Shown: positions 16,522 to 25,841 of the stretch, one piece after another
Position numbering within the stretch: position 1 is the first letter of the stretch
How the letters are laid out: every line of letters begins with the position of its first letter
The notes under the pieces: model-generated
Seen by the model: the letters and a program-made list of their open reading frames with translations, nothing else
What the model was told of the DNA's origin: nothing
Database searches by the model: none
Assembly (NCBI RefSeq): GCF_030283205.1
Contig: NZ_JASNWF010000010.1
Span: 124,001-188,000 of the forward strand
Direction: 5' to 3'
Origin: Actinomadura opuntiae
Lineage (GTDB): Bacteria; Actinomycetota; Actinomycetes; Streptosporangiales; Streptosporangiaceae
Length of the DNA stretch: 64,000 nucleotides
Made by a program: the position numbers and the translations under genes

Positions 16522-17607
16522 TCACGACCGCAGGAGCGCGGCGTCCACCACGTCGGTGAGCCGCCCCCTCCTGCGGTAGGCGGTGCGCTGCCGCTCCGCG
16601 CCCGTCCCGCCGGTGATGAGCCGCCGCACGCCCGCCGCGACCCGGTCCAGGTCGCCGCTGTCGCGCAGCGCGGGCAGCACATGGGCGAGCAGGTCCCCGG
16701 CCAGCCCGCGGAACGTCGCCGGGCGGCCCGTGCACACGTCGACGCCGTCGCCCGCCAGGCCGTTGCGGGCCGCCAGCCAGTACGCCGCGCGCAGCATCTC
16801 CTGGGGCGGCTCCGGGGCCGGTTCCCCGGCCTCCACCGCGCGCACCGACATCTCCACCAGCGCGCGGACCAGCGCCGCGAACGCCGACGCGTCCGCCGCG
16901 GTCGGCGCGACGTCACCCAGCCGCACCTCGATCGTGGGCAGCCGCGCCGACGGCCGGACGTCCCAGAAGATCGTCCCGGCGTCCATCAGCGCGCCGCAGC
17001 CCAGCAGCGTGCCGACCAGGTCCTCGTAGTGCGCGTACGACGCGAAGTGCGGCGGCGGCCCCGCCACCGGCCAGCGCGCCCACGTCATGACCCGCCAGCA
17101 GGCGTGCCCGGTGTCGCGTCCGGCCCAGTACGGCGAGTTGGCGGCCAGCGCCAGCAGCGTCGGCAGCCAGGGCCGCAGGTGGTTGCTGACCGCGACGGCG
17201 CGTTCCCGGTCGGGCATCTCGACGTGGACGTGGCAGGAGCAGATGCTCTGCTCGTCGTCCAGCGCCCGGTACGTCGCCAGGCTCTCGGCGTAGCGGGCGC
17301 CCTCGCTGATCGGGGCGGGCACGAGCTCGCCGAGCACGGGCGTGCCGGTCGCGGCCAGCCGCACCCCCTCGGCCGCCGCGGCGTCCGCCATCGCGGCGCG
17401 CATCGACCCGACCTGCTCCTCCAGCTTGTCGAGGTCGTCGCAGGGCGGGGTCTTCGCCTCGGCCAGGAAGTCGACGAGTTCGGTGGAGGCGCGCTCGCCG
17501 AGCGCCCGCTCCGCGCGCCGCACCACGGCGGCGGCACGGGGGACGACCTCCCGGGAACCGGGATCGACGACGAAGTACTCCTCCTCGATTCCCATTCGCA
17601 GGGCCAT
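16522..17607 (-). CDS. YbdK-type carboxylate-amine ligase (glutamate-cysteine ligase family 2)
   Basis: A 361-residue protein of the GCS2 ATP-grasp-like family. The start MALRMGIEEEYFVVDP has the family's conserved GxEEEY motif; CSCHVHVEMPDRE is the central metal/ATP-site block, and TIEVRLGDVAPT the later one. Related E. coli YbdK makes gamma-glutamylcysteine weakly. In mycothiol-using actinobacteria the true substrate is uncertain. ATG 17607 is chosen because the conserved N-terminus starts there, although the frame is open further upstream. Confidence 0.83.
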   Translation of the reverse strand: MALRMGIEEEYFVVDPGSREVVPRAAAVVRRAERALGERASTELVDFLAEAKTPPCDDLDKLEEQVGSMRAAMADAAAAEGVRLAATGTPVLGELVPAPISEGARYAESLATYRALDDEQSICSCHVHVEMPDRERAVAVSNHLRPWLPTLLALAANSPYWAGRDTGHACWRVMTWARWPVAGPPPHFASYAHYEDLVGTLLGCGALMDAGTIFWDVRPSARLPTIEVRLGDVAPTAADASAFAALVRALVEMSVRAVEAGEPAPEPPQEMLRAAYWLAARNGLAGDGVDVCTGRPATFRGLAGDLLAHVLPALRDSGDLDRVAAGVRRLITGGTGAERQRTAYRRRGRLTDVVDAALLRS

Positions 17608-17811
17608 CCCACCACCTCGGGGTCGGGGGCTCGCAGGCGGCCGCGTCACTTAGACGGTACGTTCTCGCGGCCCGCTTCGCATCCGCCGGGCGCGGCCCCG
17701 GCCCCGGAAAGAGATCTTCTTGACGCTCTTTTGACCCGCCGCTCAGCGGGCAGCGTTGACAGGGGACGCGCGCGACGGCGAAGGCGGAAACGACAGAGGA
17801 AGGTGATCCGG

Positions 17812-17943
17812 ATGCCGGGATCGGCTCCGATCGGCATGCTCGCGCTCGTGGTGGCGATCGCGGTGCTCGTGCTCGTCGGCCTCATCTACTTCGGCGGCCG
17901 GCGGCAGGGACCGCCCGACGGGATGAACAGGGACCGCCGCTGA
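17812..17943 (+). CDS. Small single-pass membrane protein, 43 residues
   Basis: A short gene with one transmembrane helix (GMLALVVAIAVLVLVGLIYF) followed by a basic tail GGRRQGPPDGMNRDRR. AGGAAGG lies eight bases upstream of the ATG, which is a strong ribosome-binding site for this window and the main reason to call it. Upstream, a TTGACG near 17720 and the inverted sequence CCCGC-N6-GCGGG may belong to its promoter region. No function can be assigned. Confidence 0.6.
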   Translation: MPGSAPIGMLALVVAIAVLVLVGLIYFGGRRQGPPDGMNRDRR

Positions 17944-17992
17944 CCGGCCCGGCGGCGGGCGGTCCGCGGCGGGCTGCAGCGGTGCCGGGGTG

Positions 17993-18202
17993 CTACTGGC
18001 GCGGCTCGTCGACCACGACGTCGGTCATGATGTCGACCGCGAGGGCGATGATCCCGCCGATCACGGCGACCGCGGCGCCCGCCCCGAACACGATCCAGTC
18101 GGGGCCCATGGCGATGCCCACGCCGCCGATGACGAAACCGACGAAGATGATGGCCACGGCGACCCAGGACTTGGGACGCCCGGCGTGGCTGCCAGTCGAC
18201 AT
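17993..18202 (-). CDS. HGxxPAAW-like small membrane protein
   Basis: A 69-residue protein with two transmembrane helices: VAVAIIFVGFVIGGVGIAMG and IVFGAGAAVAVIGGIIALAV. The N-terminus SHAGRPKSWVAV corresponds to the HGxxPAAW motif of a widespread actinobacterial family, here altered to HAGRPKSW. The start is ATG 18202 (MSTGSHAG). It is convergent with the 43-residue membrane protein gene. The family has no known function. Confidence 0.75.
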   Translation of the reverse strand: MSTGSHAGRPKSWVAVAIIFVGFVIGGVGIAMGPDWIVFGAGAAVAVIGGIIALAVDIMTDVVVDEPRQ

Positions 18203-18344
18203 GCGCAGTCTTCTCTTTCCGCGTTCGGTGGGGGACGGCGGCCCGCGTGATCGGGCCTCCGACGCCGAACTCTAGCAACGCCCGCCCCGCACGGCCGCGC
18301 CGGGTGCCGCGGCGGCGCGGCGTGCCCGCGCGGGTGCCTGCGTA

Positions 18345-19523
18345 TCAGACGAAGGCGCCCTGCCCCGTCGCCGCGCGCCCGACGATCAGCGTGTTGATCT
18401 CCCGGGTGCCCTCGTAGGAGTAGAGCGCCTCGGCGTCGGCGACGAACCGTCCGATGTCGTAGTCGAGGACGATCCCGTTGCCGGCCATCAGCTCGCGTCC
18501 CCAGCCGACCGCCTCGCGCATGCGGCTGGTGCAGTACGCCTTGGCGAGCGCCGAGTGCTCGTCGCGGTAGAGCCCCTCGTCCTGCAGCTGCGCCAGCCGC
18601 ACCACCATGCCGAGCGAGGCCGTCGCGTTCCCGAGCATCTTCACCAGCAGGTCCTGGACGAGCTGGAACTTGGCGATCGGGCGGCCGAACTGCTCGCGCT
18701 GCACCGCGTACTCGCGGGCGATCTCGTAGGCGGCGAGCATCACCCCGACCGCCTGCCACGCGACGCCGCTGCGGGTGCGGCGCAGGATCGCGGCGGTGTC
18801 CTTGAAGCCGCGCGCGCCGGGCAGCCGGTCGGACTCGGGCACCGGGCAGTCCTCGAACCGCAGGTCGGCGTTCTGCACCGTCCGCAAGGCGATCTTGTTC
18901 TCGATCCGGGTCGCGGTGAAGCCCGGCGCGTCCTTGTGCACCACGAACCCCTTCACCTGGTCGTCGGCCTCGTCCCGGGCCCACACCACGATCAGGTCGG
19001 CGAACGTGCCGTTGCCGATCCACCGCTTGGCGCCGTTCAGCACCCAGTGGTCGCCGTCGCGGCGCGCGGTGGTCCGCAGCCCCAGCGCGACGTCGGACCC
19101 GCCCTCGGGCTCGGTCAGCGCGAACGCGCCGACCTTCTCCATCCGCGCCATCGCGGGCAGCCACCGCTCGCGCTGCTCCGGGGACCCGCACCGGCCGATG
19201 CTGCCCATCGCCAGCCCGGTGTGCACGCCGAAGAACGTGGCCATGGACGGGTCGACGCGCGCCATGTCCATCGCCAGGAACCCGGCGAGCAGGCTGCTGG
19301 GCTTCTCGCCCGGGCACTCGTCGTAGGCCAGCCCGGCGACGCCCAGCTCGCCGTACTGCGGGACGAGGTCGAAGGGGAACTCCGCGCGCGCCCAGCAGTC
19401 GTTCGCGATCGGCGCGACCTTCGACTCCAGGAAGGCGCGCACCCGCCCGAGGACCTCCTTCTCGCGCTCGTCGAGGAGCTCTTGCATGTGGTACAGGTCA
19501 CCGGGCAGCGCATCCAACGTCAT
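18345..19523 (-). CDS. Acyl-CoA dehydrogenase, glutaryl-CoA dehydrogenase-like
   Basis: A 392-residue FAD enzyme of the acyl-CoA dehydrogenase family. FALTEPEGGSDVALGLRTTA is the FAD/substrate signature, and LYSYEGTREINTLIVGR contains the catalytic glutamate in the position used by glutaryl-CoA and short-chain dehydrogenases. The overall pattern (MARVDPSMATFFGVHTGLAM) is closest to the GcdH-like subgroup, but decarboxylating activity cannot be claimed. ATG 19523 is used with GGGGAAAAGG upstream. It is divergent from mutA-mutB-meaB, suggesting a common role in odd-chain or amino-acid-derived acyl-CoA breakdown. Confidence 0.85.
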   Translation of the reverse strand: MTLDALPGDLYHMQELLDEREKEVLGRVRAFLESKVAPIANDCWARAEFPFDLVPQYGELGVAGLAYDECPGEKPSSLLAGFLAMDMARVDPSMATFFGVHTGLAMGSIGRCGSPEQRERWLPAMARMEKVGAFALTEPEGGSDVALGLRTTARRDGDHWVLNGAKRWIGNGTFADLIVVWARDEADDQVKGFVVHKDAPGFTATRIENKIALRTVQNADLRFEDCPVPESDRLPGARGFKDTAAILRRTRSGVAWQAVGVMLAAYEIAREYAVQREQFGRPIAKFQLVQDLLVKMLGNATASLGMVVRLAQLQDEGLYRDEHSALAKAYCTSRMREAVGWGRELMAGNGIVLDYDIGRFVADAEALYSYEGTREINTLIVGRAATGQGAFV

Positions 19524-19629
19524 GCGGTGGCCTTTTCCCCGAGGCCGGACCGCTAACCGGTGCCGCATTCCGGGCGAATCGGGTTCTGGTGAACGGGACC
19601 CGGTCTCGGACGGGATGTAGGCGTGCGCT

Positions 19630-19635
19630 TACCAT
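19630..19635 (+). promoter_or_regulatory. -10 box of the mutAB-meaB operon (leaderless)
   Basis: TACCAT ends seven bases before the mutA ATG, and no purine-rich ribosome-binding site lies between. A TCGGAC at about the -35 distance (19606-19611) is the best partner. The transcript probably starts on or beside the start codon. Confidence 0.4.
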
Positions 19636-19642
19636 CCAGGGC

Positions 19643-21466
19643 ATGACGGTGCCGCCTGAAGAACTCGAACTGGCCGCCGCCTTCCCCTCCGCCGAGCGGG
19701 ACCGGTGGCGGGAGATGGTGAAGGGGGTGCTGCGCAAGTCCGGCGCGGCGACCGAGGAGACCCCCCTCGGCGAGATCGAGAGCCTGCTCACCCGCGAGTC
19801 CTACGACGGAGTGCCGATCGCCGCGCTCTACACCCGCGACGACGCCCCGCCGGGACGGCCCGGGCTGGCGCCGCTCGTCCGCGAGGTGCGGCCCGACGGC
19901 GAGGGCCTGGCCGGATGGGACGTCCGGCAGCGGCACACGCACCCGGACCCGGCCGTCACGCGCGCGGCGGTCCTCGCCGACCTGGAGAACGGCGCCACCT
20001 CCGTGTGGCTGCGGCTCGGCGACGCCGGGACGCCCGTCGACGCGCTCCCCGAGGCGCTGCGCGGCGTGCTGCTCGACCTCGCGCCCGTCGTGCTGGACGC
20101 GGGCGACCGCACGGCCGAGGCCGCCGAGGCGTTCCTGGCGCTGGTCACCGAGCGCGGGAACGGGCCGGCCGCGTCCGGCAACCTGGGCGCCGACCCGCTC
20201 GGCCGGCAGGCTCGCACCGGGACCGCCGGATCCCTGGACGAGGCGGCGGCGCTGGCCGTCCGGTGCGTCCGGGAGTTCCCGCGGCTGCGCGCGATCGTCG
20301 CCGACGGCATCCCCTACCACGACGCCGGGGGCAGCGACGCGGAGGAACTGGGCGCCGCGGTCGCCGCCGGCGTCGCCTACCTGCGCGCCCTCACCGGCGC
20401 CGGGCTGAGCGTCGACGAGGCGTTCGGGCAGATCGAGTTCCGGGTCGCGGTCAATGCCGACCAGTTCTCCTCGATCGCCAAGCTGCGCGCGCTGCGCCGG
20501 CTGTGGACCCGCGTCGCCGAGGTCAGCGGCGCCGCCGAGGGGACGGCCGCGCGGATCCACGCGGTCACCTCGTCGGCGATGATGACGCGCCGCGACCCGT
20601 GGGTGAACATGCTGCGCACCACCGTCGCCGCGTTCGCCGCCGGGGTCGGCGGCGCCGACGCCGTCACCGTGCAACCGTTCGACGCCCGTCTCGGCCTGCC
20701 CGACGACTTCGCCCGCCGCATCGCCCGCAACACCCAGACGCTGCTGCTGGAGGAGTCGAGCCTCGCCCGCGTCGTCGACCCGGCCGGCGGCTCCTGGTAC
20801 GCCGAGAGCCTCACCGAGGGCCTCGCCCAGGCCGCCTGGACCTGGTTCACCGAGATCGAGAAGGCCGGCGGCCTCGCCGCCGCCCTCGGGTCCGGGCTGG
20901 TCGCCGACCGGATCGCCGCGACCTGGGCGCGCCGCCGCAAGGACATCGCCCGGCGCAAGGCCCCGCTCACCGGCGTCAGCGAGTTCCCGAACCTCACCGA
21001 GAAGCTGCCCGAGCGCGAGCCCGCGCCCATTCGGCCCGGCGGCGGGCTGCCCGTCGTGACGTACGCGCAGGACTTCGAGGAGCTTCGCGCCCGGTCCGAC
21101 GCCCACGCCGAGGCCACCGGCGCCCGCCCGAAGGTGTTCCTCGCCACGCTCGGCCCCATCGCCGTGCACACCGCGCGCGCGTCGTTCGCCGCCAACCTGT
21201 TCCAGGCGGGCGGCATCGAGACGGTGACCGGCGCGCCCGAGGAGTTCGCGGCGTCCGGCACGTCCGTCGCCTGCATCTGCTCCAGCGACAAGGTGTACGA
21301 GGAGCGGGCCGCCGAAGCGGCGCGCGTCCTGAAGGACGCCGGTGCCGTGAAGGTCTGGCTGGCGGGTAAGGGAACCTACGAGGGGGTCGACGCCCGCGTG
21401 CACGCCGGATGCGACGCGATCGAGGCGCTGGAGACCACCCTCCGCGATCTGGGAGTGAACGAATGA
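19643..21466 (+). CDS. mutA: Methylmalonyl-CoA mutase small (beta) subunit
   Basis: A 607-residue protein with the mutase TIM-barrel (for example FRVAVNADQFSSIAKLRALR and AVTSSAMMTRRDPWVNMLRT) and a C-terminal Rossmann-like domain that resembles the B12-binding fold but lacks DxHxxG. That combination identifies the non-catalytic small subunit of heterodimeric methylmalonyl-CoA mutase, which interconverts (R)-methylmalonyl-CoA and succinyl-CoA together with MutB. The ATG start follows a -10 box by seven bases. The end overlaps the mutB start as ATGA. Confidence 0.93.
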   Translation: MTVPPEELELAAAFPSAERDRWREMVKGVLRKSGAATEETPLGEIESLLTRESYDGVPIAALYTRDDAPPGRPGLAPLVREVRPDGEGLAGWDVRQRHTHPDPAVTRAAVLADLENGATSVWLRLGDAGTPVDALPEALRGVLLDLAPVVLDAGDRTAEAAEAFLALVTERGNGPAASGNLGADPLGRQARTGTAGSLDEAAALAVRCVREFPRLRAIVADGIPYHDAGGSDAEELGAAVAAGVAYLRALTGAGLSVDEAFGQIEFRVAVNADQFSSIAKLRALRRLWTRVAEVSGAAEGTAARIHAVTSSAMMTRRDPWVNMLRTTVAAFAAGVGGADAVTVQPFDARLGLPDDFARRIARNTQTLLLEESSLARVVDPAGGSWYAESLTEGLAQAAWTWFTEIEKAGGLAAALGSGLVADRIAATWARRRKDIARRKAPLTGVSEFPNLTEKLPEREPAPIRPGGGLPVVTYAQDFEELRARSDAHAEATGARPKVFLATLGPIAVHTARASFAANLFQAGGIETVTGAPEEFAASGTSVACICSSDKVYEERAAEAARVLKDAGAVKVWLAGKGTYEGVDARVHAGCDAIEALETTLRDLGVNE

Positions 21467-23700
21467 TCCCCGACTTCACCGAGATCGAGCTCGGGACGGC
21501 GCCCCCCGCCGGCGAGGCGGCCGAGCGGTGGCGCGCCGCCGTGGCCGACGGCACCGGCAAGGACCCCGAGGCCTACACCTGGGACACCCCGGAGGGCATC
21601 GGCGTCCCGCCGCTCTACACCGCCGACGACCTCGCCGGCCTGGACTTCCTCGGCACCCTGCCGGGCATCGCCCCGTACCTGCGCGGCCCGTACCCGGCGA
21701 TGTACGCCACCCAGCCGTGGACGATCCGCCAGTACGCCGGGTTCTCCACCGCCGAGGAGTCCAACGCCTTCTACCGGCGCAACCTCGCCGCCGGGCAGAA
21801 GGGCCTGTCGGTCGCGTTCGACCTGGCCACCCACCGCGGCTACGACTCCGACCACCCGCGCGTGGCCGGCGACGTCGGCATGGCGGGCGTGGCGATCGAC
21901 TCCATCTACGACATGCGGCAGCTCTTCGACGGCATCCCGCTGGACAGGATGAGCGTGTCGATGACCATGAACGGCGCGGTGCTGCCCGTCCTGGCGCTGT
22001 ACATCGCCGCGGCCGAGGAGCAGGGGGTGAAGCCGGAGGGCCTGGCGGGGACCATCCAGAACGACATCCTCAAGGAGTTCATGGTCCGCAACACCTACAT
22101 CTACCCGCCGACGCCGTCGATGCGGATCATCTCCGACATCTTCGCGTACACCTCGCAGCGGATGCCGAAGTACAACTCCATCTCGATCTCCGGCTACCAC
22201 ATCCAGGAGGCCGGGGCCACCGCCGACCTGGAGCTGGCCTACACCCTCGCCGACGGCGTGGAGTACATCCGCGCGGGCCGGGAGGCGGGCCTGGACATCG
22301 ACGCGTTCGCGCCGCGCCTGTCGTTCTTCTGGGCGATCGGGATGAACTTCTTCATGGAGGTCGCCAAGCTGCGCGCCGCCCGCCTGCTGTGGGCGAAGCT
22401 GGTGAAGCAGTTCGACCCGAAGAACCCCAAGTCGCTGTCGCTGCGGACGCACTCCCAGACGTCCGGCTGGTCGCTGACCGCGCAGGACGTGTTCAACAAC
22501 GTCGCCCGCACCTGCATCGAGGCGATGGCCGCCACGCAGGGCCACACCCAGTCGCTGCACACCAACGCGCTGGACGAGGCGCTCGCCCTGCCGACCGACT
22601 TCTCCGCCCGCATCGCCCGCAACACCCAGCTGCTGCTCCAGCAGGAGTCCGGCACGATCCGGACGATCGACCCGTGGGGCGGCAGCAACTACGTCGAGCG
22701 CCTCACCTACGACCTGGCCCGCCGCGCCTGGGGCCACATCACCGAGGTCGAGAAGGCCGGCGGCATGGCCAGGGCGATCGACGAGGGGCTGCCGAAGCTG
22801 CGCATCGAGGAGGCCGCGGCCCGCACCCAGGCCCGCATCGACTCCGGCCGCCAGCCCGTCATCGGCGTCAACAAGTACCGCCCGGACGTCGAGGAGCGGA
22901 TCGAGGTCCTCAAGGTCGACAACGCCTCCGTGCGGGCGCAGCAGATCGAGAAGCTGCGGCGGCTGCGCGAGGAGCGCGACGACACCGCGACGCAGGCCGC
23001 GCTCGGCGCGATCACCGCCGCCGCGGAGGCCGCCGAGAACGGCACCCGCCCGTCCGACCTCGGCCACAACCTGCTCGCCCTCGCCATCGACGCCGCCCGC
23101 GCCAAGGCGACCGTCGGCGAGATCTCCGACGCGCTGGAGAAGGCGTACGGGCGGCACGCCGCGCAGATCCGTACGATCTCCGGTGTGTACCGGGAAGAGG
23201 CGGAGGCGGGTTCGGGCGGTGTAATGAGTAGGGTGTCGAGCATCGAGAAGGCGCGCGCCGCGACCGCCGCGTTCGAGCAGCAGGAGGGCCGCCGGCCCCG
23301 CATCCTGGTCGCCAAGATGGGCCAGGACGGCCACGACCGCGGCCAGAAGGTGATCGCGACCGGGTTCGCCGACCTCGGCTTCGACGTCGACGTGGGCCCG
23401 CTGTTCCAGACGCCGGGCGAGGTCGCCCGGCAGGCGGTCGAGGCCGACGTGCACATCGTCGGCGTCAACTCCCTCGCCGCCGGCCACCTCACCCTGGTCC
23501 CGGCGCTGCGCGAGGAGCTGGCCGCGCTCGGCCGCGACGACATCATGATCGTCGTCGGCGGGGTCATCCCGCCGCAGGACTTCGACGAGCTGCGCGCCGC
23601 CGGCGCCGCCGCGATCTTCCCGCCCGGCACCGTGCTCGCCGACGCGGCGATCGGCCTGCTGGACGAGCTGACCGCCGCACTGGGGCATTCCGGGCGGTGA
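21463..23700 (+). CDS. mutB: Methylmalonyl-CoA mutase large (alpha) subunit
   Basis: A 745-residue catalytic subunit. The barrel has TIRQYAGFSTAEESNAFYRR and GLSVAFDLATHRGYDSDHPR, which bind substrate and adenosylcobalamin, and the C-terminal B12 domain has GQDGHDRGQKVIATGFAD with the cobalt-ligand histidine at about residue 624, followed by the SLAAGH and GG motifs. It converts methylmalonyl-CoA to succinyl-CoA. It overlaps mutA by four bases and meaB by four bases, so the three are one translationally coupled operon. No epimerase gene adjoins, so that activity must be encoded elsewhere. Confidence 0.96.
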   Translation: MIPDFTEIELGTAPPAGEAAERWRAAVADGTGKDPEAYTWDTPEGIGVPPLYTADDLAGLDFLGTLPGIAPYLRGPYPAMYATQPWTIRQYAGFSTAEESNAFYRRNLAAGQKGLSVAFDLATHRGYDSDHPRVAGDVGMAGVAIDSIYDMRQLFDGIPLDRMSVSMTMNGAVLPVLALYIAAAEEQGVKPEGLAGTIQNDILKEFMVRNTYIYPPTPSMRIISDIFAYTSQRMPKYNSISISGYHIQEAGATADLELAYTLADGVEYIRAGREAGLDIDAFAPRLSFFWAIGMNFFMEVAKLRAARLLWAKLVKQFDPKNPKSLSLRTHSQTSGWSLTAQDVFNNVARTCIEAMAATQGHTQSLHTNALDEALALPTDFSARIARNTQLLLQQESGTIRTIDPWGGSNYVERLTYDLARRAWGHITEVEKAGGMARAIDEGLPKLRIEEAAARTQARIDSGRQPVIGVNKYRPDVEERIEVLKVDNASVRAQQIEKLRRLREERDDTATQAALGAITAAAEAAENGTRPSDLGHNLLALAIDAARAKATVGEISDALEKAYGRHAAQIRTISGVYREEAEAGSGGVMSRVSSIEKARAATAAFEQQEGRRPRILVAKMGQDGHDRGQKVIATGFADLGFDVDVGPLFQTPGEVARQAVEADVHIVGVNSLAAGHLTLVPALREELAALGRDDIMIVVGGVIPPQDFDELRAAGAAAIFPPGTVLADAAIGLLDELTAALGHSGR

Positions 23701-24680
23701 AACCGGAGCTCCAGGACTACGTCTCCGGGGTCCGGGACGGGTCGCGGGCGTGGATCGCGCGGGCGATCACGCTGGTCGAGTCGGCCCGTCCCGACCACCG
23801 GGAGCTGGCGCAGCGGCTGCTGGTCGAGCTGACCCCGCACGCCGGGAACGCCCGCCGCGTCGGGATCACCGGCGTGCCGGGCGTCGGCAAGTCCACCTTC
23901 ATCGACGCGCTCGGCACGAGGCTGACGGGGGAGGGGCACAAGGTCGCGGTGCTGGCCGTCGACCCGTCCTCCACCCGCACCGGCGGCAGCATCCTCGGCG
24001 ACAAGACGCGCATGCAGCGCCTCGCCGCCGACCCGGACGCCTTCATCCGCCCCTCGCCGACCGCCGGGACGCTCGGCGGCGTCGCCAAGGCCACCCGCGA
24101 GGCGATGGTCGTCATGGAGGCCGCCGGGTACGACGTCGTCCTCGTCGAGACGGTCGGGGTCGGGCAGTCGGAGACGACCGTCGCCGAAATGGTCGACTCG
24201 TTCCTGTTCCTCACCCTCGCCCGCACCGGCGACCAGCTCCAGGGCATCAAGAAGGGCGTCCTCGAACTGGCCGACGTCATCGCGGTCAACAAGGCCGACG
24301 GCGACCACGCGATGGAGGCCAGGCGCGCCGCCCGCGAGCTGTCGGGCGCGCTGCGGCTGCTGCGCAGCGACGAGCGCGTCCGCGACACCCGCGTCCTGAC
24401 CTGCAGCGCGCGCGAGGGCACCGGCCTCGACGAGGTGTGGGACGAGATCGTCGGGCATCAGGAGCGGCTGCGCGAGTCCGGCGAGCTGGAGGCGCGGCGG
24501 CGCCGCCAGCAGGTCGGCTGGACGTGGGCGATGGTGCGCGAGCGGCTGCTCGGCGAGCTGCACGCCCACCCGGCCGTCCGCGACCTCGCGCCCGGCCTGG
24601 AGAAGAGCGTCGCGGACGGCGCCCTCACCCCGGCGCTCGCCGCCGAACGCATCCTGGAGGCGTTCTCGCGCGGCCGCTGA
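23697..24680 (+). CDS. meaB: Methylmalonyl-CoA mutase-associated G-protein chaperone MeaB
   Basis: A 327-residue SIMIBI-class GTPase. Walker A is GVPGVGKSTFIDALG, the switch region includes AVDPSSTRTGGSILGDKTRM, and NKADG is the guanine-specificity motif. MeaB gates adenosylcobalamin loading and protects methylmalonyl-CoA mutase from inactivation. The GTG start overlaps the mutB stop (GTGA), as is usual for this operon. The older name ArgK refers to the same family. Confidence 0.94.
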   Translation: MKPELQDYVSGVRDGSRAWIARAITLVESARPDHRELAQRLLVELTPHAGNARRVGITGVPGVGKSTFIDALGTRLTGEGHKVAVLAVDPSSTRTGGSILGDKTRMQRLAADPDAFIRPSPTAGTLGGVAKATREAMVVMEAAGYDVVLVETVGVGQSETTVAEMVDSFLFLTLARTGDQLQGIKKGVLELADVIAVNKADGDHAMEARRAARELSGALRLLRSDERVRDTRVLTCSAREGTGLDEVWDEIVGHQERLRESGELEARRRRQQVGWTWAMVRERLLGELHAHPAVRDLAPGLEKSVADGALTPALAAERILEAFSRGR

Positions 24681-24746
24681 TCGGCCTTCCAGACGTCCGA
24701 AACCACGGGTTGCCGGGGTGCCCGGTCGCGGCGGACGGGGATCAGG

Positions 24747-24752
24747 TACAAC
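24747..24752 (+). promoter_or_regulatory. -10 box of the GNAT gene (leaderless)
   Basis: TACAAC is followed by six bases and then the ATG at 24759, with no ribosome-binding site. No clear -35 element is seen. Confidence 0.35.
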
Positions 24753-24758
24753 AGTCGG

Positions 24759-25739
24759 ATGGACGTCATCGCGCTCGATGATCCGACGGACGCGCAGATC
24801 CGGGAGTGGCACGGCGTGCTGTCGGCCGTGCACGCCGCCCACCCGGCGGGCGAGCCCGCGCCCGAGCCGGAGCAGACGGCCGAGCGGCTCCTCGGCGCCG
24901 AGCCCGGGTCCCGGCAGCGGCTGTGGGCGGTCCCCGCCGGCGGCCGGCTGGCCGCCGTCGCCGCGCTGCGGCTGCCCGGCGAGCCGGGCGCGGACCGTCC
25001 CGCCGAGATCGACATCCAGGTCCGGCCGGGGCACCGCCGCCGCGGGCTCGGCCGCCGGCTGCTCGCCGCCGCCGCCGAGGGCCTGCGCGCCGACGGCCGC
25101 ACCAGCGTGATCGCCCAGGTCCACGCGGGCACCCCCGCCGTCCCGTTCCTGGAGTCGCACGGCTTCGAGTGCGTGCTCACCCTGCGCGGCATGCTGCTGC
25201 GGCTCGACGAGGTCCCCCCGGACCGGATCGCCCGGCTGGTCGCGGACGGCCCCGAGGGCTACCGGCTGATCCGCTGGCAGGGCGTCGTGCCCGACGAGCA
25301 CGCCACCGCCCTCGCGCACGCCAAGCACGCCATGGCCGACCTCGCCGAGTACGAGGGCGCCCCCTGGGACGCGCACCGCGTCCGCGAGACGGCCGAGGTG
25401 GTCGCCAAGCGCGGCGACGACCTCTACACCGTCGCCGCCCTCGACGCCTCCGGCGCGGTCGTCGCCGGCTTCACCGAGATCGTCGTCCCGCACGACGCCG
25501 CCGGCCGCGCCGCCCAGTACGACACGGCCGTCGCCCCCGAGCACCGCGGGCGCCGCCTCGGCATCTGGGTGAAGGCCGCCATGCTCCAGTGGCTCGCCGG
25601 CGAGCGCCCCGAGGTGCGCGAGATCGAGACCGACAACCTGGGCGACAACGAGCACATGCTCGCGGTCAACGAGGAGCTCGGCTTCCGGGTGGAGCGCGAG
25701 TCCCTGGAGTACCAGGCCCCCGTGTCCGCCCTCCCCTGA
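24759..25739 (+). CDS. Tandem-GNAT N-acetyltransferase
   Basis: A 326-residue protein with two GNAT domains. The first has QVRPGHRRRGLGRRLLAAAA (acetyl-CoA loop RRRGLG) and the second TAVAPEHRGRRLGIWVKAAM (HRGRRLG). The two-domain layout resembles mycothiol synthase and other double GNATs, but the identity of the acceptor is unknown. The start is placed on ATG 24759 with a TACAAC box six bases upstream. It follows meaB by 78 bases and has its own probable promoter. Confidence 0.85.
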   Translation: MDVIALDDPTDAQIREWHGVLSAVHAAHPAGEPAPEPEQTAERLLGAEPGSRQRLWAVPAGGRLAAVAALRLPGEPGADRPAEIDIQVRPGHRRRGLGRRLLAAAAEGLRADGRTSVIAQVHAGTPAVPFLESHGFECVLTLRGMLLRLDEVPPDRIARLVADGPEGYRLIRWQGVVPDEHATALAHAKHAMADLAEYEGAPWDAHRVRETAEVVAKRGDDLYTVAALDASGAVVAGFTEIVVPHDAAGRAAQYDTAVAPEHRGRRLGIWVKAAMLQWLAGERPEVREIETDNLGDNEHMLAVNEELGFRVERESLEYQAPVSALP

Positions 25740-25841
25740 CCCCTCGGCCGGACTTTTCCACAGAACCCCGTTCCAGTTCCGTCCGCCTGCGCCCGCGGCC
25801 ACGCTGAAACCCTCAGATGCGGCGAGCGGGGAAGGCGGCCT